Source: an uncultured Acidobacteriia bacterium (lineage in GTDB: Bacteria > Acidobacteriota > Terriglobia > Bryobacterales > Bryobacteraceae). From it: a stretch of 64,000 nucleotides of DNA. A model generated the notes under the pieces. That model searched no databases. It was not told the origin of the DNA and saw nothing but the letters and a program-made list of their open reading frames with translations. The position numbers were made by a program, and so were the translations under genes. Every line of letters begins with the position of its first letter. The first letter of the stretch is position 1. The stretch spans positions 1 to 64,000 of the forward strand of contig CAIKMJ010000077.1 of the NCBI GenBank assembly GCA_903828455.1. The letters run 5' to 3'. Of this stretch, positions 1 to 8,158 are shown one piece after another.

Positions 1-1
1 G

Positions 2-448
2 ATGCTCGTGTACTACAAGAAGGCCGGCATTAACGCGGTGCTGGCGCTGCTGCTCAACGCCGTTATTCTGATCGCCGCGCTGGCTTATTTCAGCGCGACC
101 CTGACGCTGCCCGGCATCGCCGGCGTCATTCTGACGATCGGTATGGCGGTGGACTCCAACGTCCTGATTTTCGAGCGCATTCGTGAAGAGCTTCGCTCCG
201 GCAAGTCGATCATCGCTGCCGTGGATGCGGGCTTCGGCAAGGCCTGGTGGACGATTGTGGATACGCACGTAACGACCATCGTTTCGTGTCTGTTCCTCTT
301 CCTCTTCGGCACCGGCCCCGTGCGCGGTTTCGCCGTTACGCTGGTGATCGGTCTGTTGGCCAACGTCTTCACGGCGGTCTTCGTATCGAAGGTGATTTTC
401 GACTGGGAACTTTCGGGCCGGCGCCAGGTTACGGCGCTGAGTATCTGA
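2..448 (+). CDS. secD: SecD, C-terminal part (cut by window start)
   Basis: This is the C-terminal end of SecD, the inner-membrane accessory subunit of the Sec translocon that, with SecF, uses the proton gradient to help pull exported proteins across the membrane. The gene enters from outside the window, so the N-terminus and the large periplasmic domain are not visible; base 2 is simply the first in-frame codon. The 148 visible residues hold the last membrane helices and the family motif GMAVDSNVLIFERIREE near residues 47-63. SecF follows after 145 bases that hold no gene, only a short hairpin near 548-563. Identification is firm. Confidence 0.95.
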   Translation: MLVYYKKAGINAVLALLLNAVILIAALAYFSATLTLPGIAGVILTIGMAVDSNVLIFERIREELRSGKSIIAAVDAGFGKAWWTIVDTHVTTIVSCLFLFLFGTGPVRGFAVTLVIGLLANVFTAVFVSKVIFDWELSGRRQVTALSI

Positions 449-593
449 CGTGGCGCGCACCGTGTCTACAGGGCGTGGCCGTCAAAGTGGATGTGTTAGT
501 TTTATAGCTCAGGAAAACGGGAACAAATTCCCCCCTTCCGGTGTCTCAACCGTTTGCACGGTTCGGCCCGGGATGGCGGGCGGACAGTGATCG

Positions 594-1841
594 ATGGAAT
601 TATTTAAAGCAACGAACTTTGATTTTCTCGGGAAGAAGTGGCCCTTCATTATTGCGTCACTGATCCTGACTGCGGCGGGCCTCGTCAGCCTGGCGGCGAA
701 AGGTGGCCCGAAATACGGGATTGAGTTCAAGGGCGGTATGCTGATGACCGTCAAGTTCCAAAGCACCCCGCCGGTCGAGCAGGTCAGGTCGGTGCTGGCT
801 TCGGCCCTGTCGTCGCCGCCCAGCGTGCAGACGTTTGAAAACGGCTCGAACGAAATTGAAATCGGCACGGAAGGGGCGGACGACGCCACCCTGTCGAAGA
901 ACCGTCAGATTGTGCTCGACACCCTGGTGAAGACCTTTGGTCAGCCAGGCAACGGCAAGCTGGATCTGAATAACGCCAGCGCGGGCCAGGTGGCCGACCG
1001 GCTGCGCGATCCGCTGCAGAAGGCGGGTGTTTCGCTCACCGATCCGCAGGTCAACGACCTTGGCTCCGCCATTGTCGGCTGGCGCGATCAGCGGGGCGGT
1101 CTGATCTCCAGCCTGGATCAGTTGAGCGCCGCTGCCGGCGTTACGCCGAAGATTTTGGAAGTGGTGAAGCAGCAGGCCTACATCGCCCCGTATACGGCGG
1201 CGCGGAACATCGAAATTGTTGGCCCCAAGGTGGGCGCCGAACTGCGGTCGCAGGCAATCAATGCGACGCTGCTGGCGCTGGCCGGGATGCTGGTCTACAT
1301 CTGGTTCCGGTTCGAGTGGATTTACGGGGTCGGCGCGGTCATCGCGGTGTTCCACGACACAATTATTACGATTGGCCTGTTTTCGCTCTTCGATAAAGAA
1401 ATCAGCCTGACGGTCATTGCCGCGCTGCTGACGCTGGTCGGTTATTCGATGAACGATACGATCGTGATCTTCGATCGTGTGCGCGAAAATCTTTCGCTGA
1501 ACCGCCGCGAAAAGCTGGAGGATGTGATTAACCGAAGCGTCAATCAGACGCTGAGCCGGACGGTCATGACCTCGGGCCTCACGTTCCTCACGGTAATCGC
1601 GTTGTTCCTGTTCGGCGGCCCGGTACTTCACGGGTTTTCATTTGCGCTTGTTGCGGGTATCATCGTTGGGACGTATTCATCGGTATTCGTAGCCAGCCCG
1701 ATCGTGCTTTTCTGGCATAATTGGGCGGATGCGAGAAGGAAAGCGGCGCCGGCGGTTGCCGCCTCTGCTCCTGTCGTGAAGGCCGCTGCATCGGCTCCGA
1801 AGCCGCAGGCGGGAAAAGGTTCAGTCCGGGCAGCCAAATAG
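594..1841 (+). CDS. secF: SecF with an extra helix-hairpin-helix-like insert
   Basis: SecF is the partner of SecD in the Sec export complex. The protein begins with one membrane helix (about residues 17-34), followed by a periplasmic part, then the diagnostic GPKVGAELR (about 209) and the five-helix block containing GYSMNDTIVIFDRVREN (about 282). At 415 residues it is roughly 100 longer than typical SecF. The excess is an insert at about residues 115-200 with two short motifs (LDLNNASAGQVADRL and LSAAAGVTPKILEVV) that resemble ComEA/GspK-type helix-hairpin-helix units, and an Ala/Lys/Pro-rich C-terminal tail of about 35 residues. The ATG at 594 gives the canonical N-terminus; the ribosome site is weak. 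Function is certain, the insert's role is unknown. Confidence 0.95.
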   Translation: MELFKATNFDFLGKKWPFIIASLILTAAGLVSLAAKGGPKYGIEFKGGMLMTVKFQSTPPVEQVRSVLASALSSPPSVQTFENGSNEIEIGTEGADDATLSKNRQIVLDTLVKTFGQPGNGKLDLNNASAGQVADRLRDPLQKAGVSLTDPQVNDLGSAIVGWRDQRGGLISSLDQLSAAAGVTPKILEVVKQQAYIAPYTAARNIEIVGPKVGAELRSQAINATLLALAGMLVYIWFRFEWIYGVGAVIAVFHDTIITIGLFSLFDKEISLTVIAALLTLVGYSMNDTIVIFDRVRENLSLNRREKLEDVINRSVNQTLSRTVMTSGLTFLTVIALFLFGGPVLHGFSFALVAGIIVGTYSSVFVASPIVLFWHNWADARRKAAPAVAASAPVVKAAASAPKPQAGKGSVRAAK

Positions 1842-1903
1842 GCGCTGCCGGGTGTAAGATTGCGAAGGCATTGGCAGGTGGTGTTGACATCACCGGCAGC
1901 GCC
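1841..1903 (+). other. 11-bp inverted repeat between secF and tonB
   Basis: GGCGCTGCCGG at 1841-1851 is perfectly complementary to 1893-1903, with a 41-base loop. It starts at the last base of the secF stop codon and has no T-run, so it is not a standard terminator. It may cap the secF message or separate it from the ton operon. A TTGACA hexamer lies in the loop at 1884-1889, but no good -10 sits at the right distance. Confidence 0.4.
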
Positions 1904-1934
1904 GGGACGTTGAGATTAGCTGGAGAGGGTACTT

Positions 1935-2687
1935 ATGTTTGAGCAAACATTCGTCGATGGCGTAGGCAAAACTAAAAAGCCGTATACGATCCTGCTTTCT
2001 TTTTGTATTCAGATCGTCTTAATCGGTGTCATCGTTATCATTCCGCTGATTTATTTTGAGGCGTTGCCGGCTGCACAGCTTTCGACTTTCCTCGTCGCGC
2101 CCCCGCCGCCGCCCCCGCCGCCGCCTCCTCCTCCCGCGCAGGCAGTGAAGGCCGTAAAGGTGGCGCCGAAGCAGTTCGACATGGGGCGTCTCGTGGCTCC
2201 CAAGTCGGTCCCCAAGGAAATCAGGATGATCGTTGAGTCGGAAGAGCCGCCGTCGGCCGCCGGCGTAATCGGCGGCATCCCCGGTGGCAGCATGGGTGGC
2301 AGCCTTGGCGGCCTCCTGGGTGGCGCCGGCAGTGCACCGCCTCCGCCCCCGCCTCCGCCTCCCGCGCCCAAGGTTGAAAAGCCGGCCGCGCCGACAGGTC
2401 CGGTTCGCATCGGTGGAAACGTGCAGCAAGCGAATCTGATTAAGCAGCCGAAGCCGGTTTACCCGCCTCTCGCGAAGGCCGCTCGCGTGCAGGGCACGGT
2501 GAAGTTCCAGGCAACCATCTCGAAGGAAGGCACGATTGAAAACCTGCAGTTGCTCAGCGGGCCTCCTCTTCTGGTTCAGGCTGCCATGGCGGCTGTGAAG
2601 GAATGGGTCTATAAGCCGACCCTCCTCAACGGTGAAGCGGTGGAAGTTATCACCACAATCGACGTGAATTTCACGCTCAGCCAGTAG
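1935..2687 (+). CDS. TonB-family energy transducer
   Basis: Predicted TonB-like protein that would transmit energy from an ExbB-ExbD proton channel to outer-membrane receptors. It has a cytoplasmic N-terminus, one membrane helix (about residues 20-43), two long polyproline stretches (about 56-70 and 136-147) flanking a Gly-rich segment, and a C-terminal TonB domain of about 95 residues with the typical PVYPPLAKAARVQGTV start and a VKEWVYKP core. A strong ribosome site (GGAGAGGG) precedes the ATG. The exbB and two exbD genes follow directly, so this is a complete energiser cassette. Which receptor it serves cannot be told from the window. Confidence 0.9.
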   Translation: MFEQTFVDGVGKTKKPYTILLSFCIQIVLIGVIVIIPLIYFEALPAAQLSTFLVAPPPPPPPPPPPPAQAVKAVKVAPKQFDMGRLVAPKSVPKEIRMIVESEEPPSAAGVIGGIPGGSMGGSLGGLLGGAGSAPPPPPPPPPAPKVEKPAAPTGPVRIGGNVQQANLIKQPKPVYPPLAKAARVQGTVKFQATISKEGTIENLQLLSGPPLLVQAAMAAVKEWVYKPTLLNGEAVEVITTIDVNFTLSQ

Positions 2688-2752
2688 TTCTGGCAGGCCG
2701 GGAACGCTTTTCGCAGAATTTTTTAAAATCAACTCGCAGGAGACTAAGAAAA

Positions 2753-3493
2753 ATGCTTTTACAGATGCAGGTATGGGCGTTCATGTTGTTGCAGGAAGCG
2801 GGCGCGCCCGGTTGGGACTTCCGTCACCTCTGGGAACAGATGGGCGGACTGGCCAAGGCCGTCGTTATCGTTATGTTCCTGATGTCGGCATGGTCGATCG
2901 GCGTTATGATCGACCGCATCATGGCTTTCAACGCCGCCCGCAAGCAGAGCCGGGCTTTTGCTCCGGCCGTTGCAGGTGCGCTGCGCGAAGGTAAGCTCGA
3001 CGAAGCGATCAAGATCGCCGACCGTTTCAAGAAGAGCCATCTGGCGAAGGTAGTTGTGGCCGGTCTGCAGGAATTCCAGGCGCACCAGAACAGTTCCGAA
3101 ATCTCGGGTGAAGAGATCGAAGCCTCCAAGCGCGCTCTCGAACGCTCCGAAGCCATCGTTCACGCCGAACTGAAGCGCGGGGTCAGCGCTCTCGCCACCA
3201 TCGGTTCCACGGCGCCGTTCGTGGGTCTGTTCGGTACCGTCGTCGGCATCATCAACGCGTTCAAGACCATGGCCGCTCAGAAGACGCCCGGTATCGGCGC
3301 CATCGCCGGCGGTATCTCCGAAGCGCTGGTGACCACCGCTATCGGTTTGTTCGTCGCCGTTCCCGCCGTCTGGATGTTCAACTACTTCACGGGCCGCGTT
3401 GATGCGTTCGACGTGGAAATGGGCAACTCCAGCTCGGAATTGCTCGATTACTTCCTGAAGCGTTCGCAGGCTAAAGCCGGCGCCCGCAAGTAG
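2753..3493 (+). CDS. exbB: ExbB/TolQ/MotA-family proton channel subunit
   Basis: Membrane proton-channel subunit that pairs with ExbD and drives the TonB-like protein upstream. The 246-residue protein has an N-terminal hydrophobic helix, a helix near residues 33-55, a cytoplasmic loop of about 100 residues, and two C-terminal helices. The conserved block GSTAPFVGLFGTVVGIINAF lies near residues 151-170, with GGISEALVTTAIGLFVAVPA about 20 residues later; both are ExbB/TolQ hallmarks. GGAG about 10 bases before the ATG supports the start. TolQ is possible by sequence, but the tonB-exbD context favours ExbB. Confidence 0.93.
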   Translation: MLLQMQVWAFMLLQEAGAPGWDFRHLWEQMGGLAKAVVIVMFLMSAWSIGVMIDRIMAFNAARKQSRAFAPAVAGALREGKLDEAIKIADRFKKSHLAKVVVAGLQEFQAHQNSSEISGEEIEASKRALERSEAIVHAELKRGVSALATIGSTAPFVGLFGTVVGIINAFKTMAAQKTPGIGAIAGGISEALVTTAIGLFVAVPAVWMFNYFTGRVDAFDVEMGNSSSELLDYFLKRSQAKAGARK

Positions 3494-3525
3494 TTCGTTC
3501 CGTCCAGCGAGTTGATTGAGTACCC

Positions 3526-3556
3526 GCGGCGCTCCGTATCTCCTACAGAGCGCCGC
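3526..3556 (+). other. Intercistronic hairpin exbB-exbD
   Basis: GCGGCGCTC (3526-3534) pairs perfectly with GAGCGCCGC (3548-3556) across a 13-base loop. No T-run follows at once, so it probably acts as an RNA stability or partial-termination element that lets ExbB be made in excess of ExbD. That role is inferred. Confidence 0.45.
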
Positions 3557-3603
3557 GCCGGGACTCTTTCGGTTGATTCAGGTGCCGATTCAGGAGCCGT
3601 CAT

Positions 3604-4053
3604 ATGCAAAAGAAAATAGCGCCCCCGCCCGTTGCCGACATCAACGTCACACCCATGGTGGACGTGATGCTCGTCGTGCTGATCATCTTCATGGTCATCA
3701 CGCCCATGCTGAATAAAGGCGCCAACGTGGATCTGGCCAAGGCGCGGAATCCCATCGTAATGTCGGATGCCGACAAGGAAGACGCCGTAGTGGTGGCGAT
3801 CACCCGCGACGGACAGGCCTACCTTAGCCCCGGCCTGCAGCGGGTCAGCCCTGACGAGCTGGCTCCCAAAGTAAAAGATCTCATTGAAAACCGGCCGTCC
3901 AAGATCGTCTATCTCCGGGCAGACGGTCGCGCGAAGTACGAGATGGTGGAAACAGTTGTCGATAACCTGCGCGCCGGCGGCGTCGATGACGTCGGTCTGC
4001 TGACCGAGCAGATTATCGAAGATAAAAAGACCGCGGCAGCACCGGCCCAGTAG
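3604..4053 (+). CDS. exbD: ExbD/TolR-family protein (first copy)
   Basis: Single-helix partner of ExbB. The short cytoplasmic N-terminus leads into INVTPMVDVMLVVLIIF (about residues 13-29), which carries the membrane-embedded aspartate (D20) used for proton transfer. The periplasmic domain of about 100 residues follows and ends in an Ala-rich tail. GGAG precedes the ATG at a normal distance. A second, different ExbD gene lies 63 bases downstream. Two ExbD paralogues behind one ExbB are common in this kind of cassette. Confidence 0.93.
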   Translation: MQKKIAPPPVADINVTPMVDVMLVVLIIFMVITPMLNKGANVDLAKARNPIVMSDADKEDAVVVAITRDGQAYLSPGLQRVSPDELAPKVKDLIENRPSKIVYLRADGRAKYEMVETVVDNLRAGGVDDVGLLTEQIIEDKKTAAAPAQ

Positions 4054-4055
4054 TG

Positions 4056-4085
4056 TCCGCCCCTGGCGCCTTTGCGCCGGGCGGA
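4056..4085 (+). other. Intercistronic hairpin between the two exbD genes
   Basis: TCCGCCC (4056-4062) pairs with GGGCGGA (4079-4085), and inside it GGCGC pairs with GCGCC around a CTTT loop, giving a compact GC-rich hairpin. It lies just upstream of the AAGGAG of the second exbD and lacks a T-run. It is the second such element in this operon and may set protein ratios. Confidence 0.45.
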
Positions 4086-4116
4086 AAGTCCAATACAGGT
4101 TTAAGGAGCTAATTCT

Positions 4117-4542
4117 ATGGCAATGGCAGTTGGCGGGTCCGGCGGCGGACCGCAGGCAAATATCAACATGACCCCCATGATCGATATTCTGCTTGTACTG
4201 CTCATCATTTTCATGGCGATTTCGCCGGTTTCTCCGCACGGACTGGACGCGCTGGCGCCGCAACCGCCACCTCCGAACCAGCAGCAGCAGAATAACGACC
4301 GCACCGTTGTGATCGTCATCGACGCCATGGGCAACGTGAAAATCAATCAGGAAGATGCCACGTGGGACCGGCTCGGCGATCGTCTGGTCGACATTTTCAA
4401 GACCCGCGCCGAAAAAGTTGTGTTCGTTAAAGGCGACAAGGATCTGGAATTCCAGAAGGTGGCCAACGCGATCGACATCGCGCATGGCGCCGGAATCGAC
4501 AAGGTCGGTCTGATGACCCCGAAAGTGGAGGAAGGCCAGTAA
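4117..4542 (+). CDS. exbD: ExbD/TolR-family protein (second copy)
   Basis: Second ExbD-type subunit, 141 residues, with a Gly-rich N-terminus followed by INMTPMIDILLVLLIIFMAI (about residues 13-32), again keeping the membrane aspartate. A Pro/Gln-rich linker (PQPPPPNQQQQNN) sits between helix and periplasmic domain, a feature the first copy lacks. AAGGAG precedes the ATG. Its TAA overlaps the ATG of the TPR lipoprotein gene by one base, which implies translational coupling. Confidence 0.93.
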   Translation: MAMAVGGSGGGPQANINMTPMIDILLVLLIIFMAISPVSPHGLDALAPQPPPPNQQQQNNDRTVVIVIDAMGNVKINQEDATWDRLGDRLVDIFKTRAEKVVFVKGDKDLEFQKVANAIDIAHGAGIDKVGLMTPKVEEGQ

Positions 4543-5381
4543 TGCGTCGCATCCAGATGGAGCAGGTCCGCTCCGCCGCTATGATTGGTCTGCTCGCCGG
4601 CGTTGTTCTGTTCGCTTCGGGCTGCAACAAGCTCAAAGCGCGCGACAATCTGAACAAGGGCGTGAACGCCTTCCGCTCCGGCCAGTACACGGCCGCTGCC
4701 GATGCGTTCAAGGAAGCCATTGAACTGGATCCGGAATTGCCGGCCGCTCGTCTCTACCTGGCCACGGCTTATATGAGCCAGTACGTGCCGGGTTCGGATA
4801 CTCCGGAAAACAAGCGCAATGCCGATTCTGCGCTGGAGCAGTTCAATCAGGTGCTGCAGGGCGATCCTAAAAATCTTCTCGCCACTCAGTCCGTCGCCAA
4901 TCTTTATTACCAGATGAAGGACCTTCCCAAGGCCACCGAATGGGAAAAGAAGGTCATCGCGATTGACCCGAAAAACAAGGAAGCCTACTACACGCTCGGT
5001 GTGATTGCCTGGACGCAGTTCGTTCCGGCTGACCGTGAAGCGCGCGCGGCACAAAGCATGTCTCCGGAAGCTCCCGGTCCGCTGAAGAGCGCAAAGGCTG
5101 CCAAGGGTAAGACAGACCCCAAGGATGAACTGAAGGCGAAGTACTGGCAGAGCCTCACCGATGGTGTCGGCTTTGAACAGAAGGCGCTGGACGTCGATCC
5201 GGAATACGAAAACGCAATGGCGTACATGAATCTGCTCATCCGCTATCGCGCCGATCTGCTCGACACGAAAGAAGAATATCAGGCAGCTGTGAAGGAAGCC
5301 GACAACTGGGTCCAGAAGAACCTTGAAACGACCAAGCTGAAGGCGAAACGCAAGGCCGAAAAGGCCGAGCAGACGCAGTAA
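4542..5381 (+). CDS. TPR-repeat lipoprotein
   Basis: Predicted lipoprotein of 279 residues with tetratricopeptide repeats. The N-terminal signal ends in the lipobox FASGC at about residues 25-29, so Cys29 should be lipid-modified. At least three TPR-like units are visible: NLNKGVNAFRSGQYTAAADA (about 36 onward), one starting near residue 100, and one near residue 205. The Lys-rich C-terminus is likely helical. The start overlaps the stop of the second exbD gene, and a terminator follows, so it closes the ton/exb operon. It may scaffold the energiser complex, but that is inference from position only. Confidence 0.8.
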   Translation: MRRIQMEQVRSAAMIGLLAGVVLFASGCNKLKARDNLNKGVNAFRSGQYTAAADAFKEAIELDPELPAARLYLATAYMSQYVPGSDTPENKRNADSALEQFNQVLQGDPKNLLATQSVANLYYQMKDLPKATEWEKKVIAIDPKNKEAYYTLGVIAWTQFVPADREARAAQSMSPEAPGPLKSAKAAKGKTDPKDELKAKYWQSLTDGVGFEQKALDVDPEYENAMAYMNLLIRYRADLLDTKEEYQAAVKEADNWVQKNLETTKLKAKRKAEKAEQTQ

Positions 5382-5409
5382 TTGGCCACGCTGAAACGAT
5401 TTACCACCC

Positions 5410-5442
5410 GGGGCGAACATCTGTTCGCCCCTTTTCTTTTTC
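5410..5442 (+). terminator. Intrinsic terminator of the ton/exb operon
   Basis: GGGGCGAACA (5410-5419) is perfectly complementary to TGTTCGCCCC (5422-5431) and is followed by TTTTCTTTTT. This is a textbook rho-independent terminator 28 bases after the TPR gene stop. Confidence 0.9.
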
Positions 5443-5472
5443 CTCCCATGTCTGCTGCTTTCCGGCGTTTTC

Positions 5473-5484
5473 TACAATAGGATT
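5473..5484 (+). promoter_or_regulatory. -10 element placing the rsh start at the transcript 5' end
   Basis: TACAAT at 5473-5478 is a near-perfect -10 hexamer and lies 6 bases before the GTG at 5485. Transcription would begin at or next to the start codon, giving a leaderless mRNA. There is no Shine-Dalgarno sequence and only a weak -35. Confidence 0.55.
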
Positions 5485-7770
5485 GTGTCTTCTTCCTCCA
5501 CCATGGACACGTTCCCGGATCCGCCGTCTCCCGGGTCTGCCGTCGGTGGCGTGTCTGAGTCCCCGGTGGCTCCTCCGCTGCCTGGCGTAGCGTCGTCCGC
5601 CGCCGAATCTGCCGAACCCGCTGAACTGCAGACTCTGCTCGCCGCCGTTCACCAGGCCCGACCGAAAGACGACCTCTCCCCGATCTCCACCGCCTACCAT
5701 TTCGCCGCCAAATATCACGAAGGCCAGCTCCGCGCTTCCGGCGAGCCGTATATGTCGCACCCCACCGCCGTGGCCGGCATCCTCGCCGCCATGCGCATGG
5801 ACGTGGTCAGCATCGAAACCGGCCTTCTGCACGATGTTGTGGAGGACACGCTCGTCACGGTTGCCGACGTGCAGAAGGCCTTCGGCGAAGATGTGGCCCG
5901 CTGTGTGGACGGCGTCACCAAACTGAGTAAGATCGATTTTCTCTCCGCCGAAGACCGTCAGGCCGAGAGCTACCGCAAGATGCTGCTCGCGATGGTCAAC
6001 GACATCCGCGTCATCATCGTCAAACTGGCCGACCGTCTCCACAACATGCGGACGCTCGATTCGCTCAGCCCCGAGCGCCAGACCAAAATCGCCAAAGAGA
6101 CGCTGGAAATTTACGCCCCCATTGCGCACCGCCTCGGCATGGGCAAGGTGCGCGGCGAACTCGAAGATCTCGCTTTCCGTTATCTCGATCCGGATGCGTG
6201 GGCCGAGATCTCCCACTCCATCGACAGCCAGCGGACAGCCAACGAAGAGTATCTCGAGCGCATGCGCCGCACAGTGGAAGAAGAACTTCGCAAGGAGGGC
6301 ATTCCCGCCCGCGTCGAATCCCGCGTCAAGCGCGCCTATTCGGTGTACCAGAAGCTGCGCAAACAGAAGATCTCGCTGGATCAGGTTTACGATCTGATGG
6401 GACTGCGGATCATCACCGATTCCGTCAAGAACTGCTACGGTGCGCTCGGCATCATCCACAACGAGTGGCGTCCCGTCCCCGGTCGCATCAAGGATTTCAT
6501 CGCGATCCCGCGCCCCAACCTGTACCAGTCGCTCCACACCTCCGTGGTGGGACCGGAGGGCCGCCACTTTGAAATTCAGATCCGCACCGATGAGATGCAC
6601 CGCATCGCGGAAGAAGGCATTGCGGCCCACTGGAAGTACAAAGAGGGCCGGCGCGGCGTACAGGACGATCAGCGCGTCGCCTGGCTCCGGCAACTCGTGG
6701 AATGGCAGCAGGAGATGCGCGATCCCGGTGAGTTCATGTCCACTCTCAAAGTGGACCTCTACCCCGAGGAAGTCTACTGCTTCACGCCCAAAGGCCGCGT
6801 CATCATCCTGCCCTCCGGTTCCAGCCCCATCGATTTTGCCTACGCGGTTCACTCGGAAGTCGGCAACACCTGCACCGGCGCCAAGATCAACGGCCGCATC
6901 GTTCCTCTGCGTTCCACGCTGCGCAATGGCGACGTCGTCGATATCCTCACCACGACCGGCCACGAGCCAAGCAAAGACTGGCTCTCCATCGTCAAGACCT
7001 CGCGCGCAAAGAACAAAATCAAGCACATCATCAACCAGAACGAGCGTGTGCGCGCCATCGAGATCGGCCAGAAGTATCTTGAGAAGGAAGCGCGCCGGCT
7101 TGGAGTCTCGCTCAGCCGCGTGAAGGCGGACGATCTGGAGGCCGTTGCCGCTGAGTACGGCCTCGGGAAGACCGAAGACCTGTACGCAGCGCTCGGATAC
7201 GGGAAATTCTCCGCCCGTCAGGTGCTGCAAAAGGCGCTGCCGGAGCAGTCGCAGCCGGAGCCGGCGCCCGTAGCACCGCCGCCTCAGCCCCGCGCCGCCG
7301 GCACCGATCTTGAAGATTCCATCAAAGTTCGCGGGGTTGACGATGTGATGGTCTACCGCGCCAAGTGCTGCAATCCCATCAAGGGCGAGGCCATCGTCGG
7401 TTACGTCACGCGCGGTAAGGGCATCGCGGTTCACTCCCGCTCGTGCACCAACGTAACGAACCTGATGTACGATTCCGAGCGGCGCATCGACGTGGAATGG
7501 GCGCGCAATACGACCGATTCCTATCCGGTCCGCATCGTCGTTCATACCGACGACCGCCCCGGCCTTCTCGCGCAGCTCACCGCTATCCTTTCGGATGAAA
7601 ACTCCAACGTGCGCAGCCTTGAAGCCCGCACCGTGATGGATGAACGCAATGACAGCGCGCTTATCGAAATGACCGTCGATGTCCGCGACAAGAAGCAACT
7701 GGAGAAACTCTGCGGCGCCATGCGGCGCGTCTCCGGCGTCCGCGACGTCGAACGCCTCGCCAACCAGTAA
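5485..7770 (+). CDS. rsh: Rsh: bifunctional (p)ppGpp synthetase/hydrolase
   Basis: RelA/SpoT homologue that makes and degrades the stringent-response alarmone (p)ppGpp. Domain order is complete. The HD hydrolase domain has H at about 92 and HDVVEDT at about 116-122, so hydrolysis should be active. The synthetase domain has the RIKDFIAIPRPNLYQSLHT loop near 334-352; its basic RIKD type matches bifunctional SpoT-like enzymes. A TGS domain lies at about 425-485, a conserved Cys-Cys block (KCCNPIKGEA) at about 627-636, and a C-terminal ACT domain from about 685. It is 761 residues, a normal length. The GTG start lies 6 bases from a -10 element; an in-frame ATG at 5503 is the alternative. It is the only Rsh in the window. 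Confidence 0.95.
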   Translation: MSSSSTMDTFPDPPSPGSAVGGVSESPVAPPLPGVASSAAESAEPAELQTLLAAVHQARPKDDLSPISTAYHFAAKYHEGQLRASGEPYMSHPTAVAGILAAMRMDVVSIETGLLHDVVEDTLVTVADVQKAFGEDVARCVDGVTKLSKIDFLSAEDRQAESYRKMLLAMVNDIRVIIVKLADRLHNMRTLDSLSPERQTKIAKETLEIYAPIAHRLGMGKVRGELEDLAFRYLDPDAWAEISHSIDSQRTANEEYLERMRRTVEEELRKEGIPARVESRVKRAYSVYQKLRKQKISLDQVYDLMGLRIITDSVKNCYGALGIIHNEWRPVPGRIKDFIAIPRPNLYQSLHTSVVGPEGRHFEIQIRTDEMHRIAEEGIAAHWKYKEGRRGVQDDQRVAWLRQLVEWQQEMRDPGEFMSTLKVDLYPEEVYCFTPKGRVIILPSGSSPIDFAYAVHSEVGNTCTGAKINGRIVPLRSTLRNGDVVDILTTTGHEPSKDWLSIVKTSRAKNKIKHIINQNERVRAIEIGQKYLEKEARRLGVSLSRVKADDLEAVAAEYGLGKTEDLYAALGYGKFSARQVLQKALPEQSQPEPAPVAPPPQPRAAGTDLEDSIKVRGVDDVMVYRAKCCNPIKGEAIVGYVTRGKGIAVHSRSCTNVTNLMYDSERRIDVEWARNTTDSYPVRIVVHTDDRPGLLAQLTAILSDENSNVRSLEARTVMDERNDSALIEMTVDVRDKKQLEKLCGAMRRVSGVRDVERLANQ

Positions 7771-7786
7771 CGCAACTGAATCAACT

Positions 7787-8155
7787 ATGACGGCACAACT
7801 CACCACCGACCCGGAACACATCGCCATCTCCAAATCGCGTGGCATCGAAATCGACTGGAAAGACGGACACCACAGCTCCTACGACATCGTCTGGCTGCGC
7901 GACTGGTGCCCGTGCGCCAACTGCACGGGTGCGCACGGCACCGAGCCGAGGCAGAAGGAATCGCTCGCCGGGAAAGCGAAGCCGGCCGACCCGTTCCCCA
8001 TGTTCAAGCCGCGCGAGCGTATGCAGAATGTGGAACCGGTCGGCAATTACGCGCTCCGCATCGTCTGGAGCGACGGCCACGCCGCGGGCATCTACTCCTG
8101 GGCTCACCTGCGGCAAATCTGTCCGTGCAATGATTGTCAAACGCGCACGGCGTAA
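7787..8155 (+). CDS. DUF971 (GBBH-like N-terminal domain) protein
   Basis: Free-standing 122-residue DUF971 protein. The fold is shared with the N-terminal zinc-binding region of gamma-butyrobetaine hydroxylase. The visible signatures are the WLRDWCPCANC segment (about 43-53), a GIYSWAHLRQICPCNDC stretch at the C-terminus, and the IDWKDGHHSSYDIVWLR core. The Cys residues could bind metal. Elsewhere such proteins are linked to Fe-S cluster maintenance and carriers, but nothing here proves that. It sits 16 bases after rsh and 3 bases before a response regulator, so it is probably co-transcribed with the regulator. Confidence 0.85.
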   Translation: MTAQLTTDPEHIAISKSRGIEIDWKDGHHSSYDIVWLRDWCPCANCTGAHGTEPRQKESLAGKAKPADPFPMFKPRERMQNVEPVGNYALRIVWSDGHAAGIYSWAHLRQICPCNDCQTRTA

Positions 8156-8158
8156 TTC

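Noticed and set aside
1884-1919. Promoter from the TTGACA before tonB
   Set aside because: The -35 match is perfect, but no acceptable -10 is found at 16-19 bases; it lies in a hairpin loop, so I did not list it as a promoter.
5401-7845. 814-codon open frame on the minus strand opposite rsh
   Set aside because: It is a GC-rich shadow of rsh: composition is typical of antisense frames (Asp/Val/Gly/His-rich), it matches no family, and rsh is complete with all its domains.
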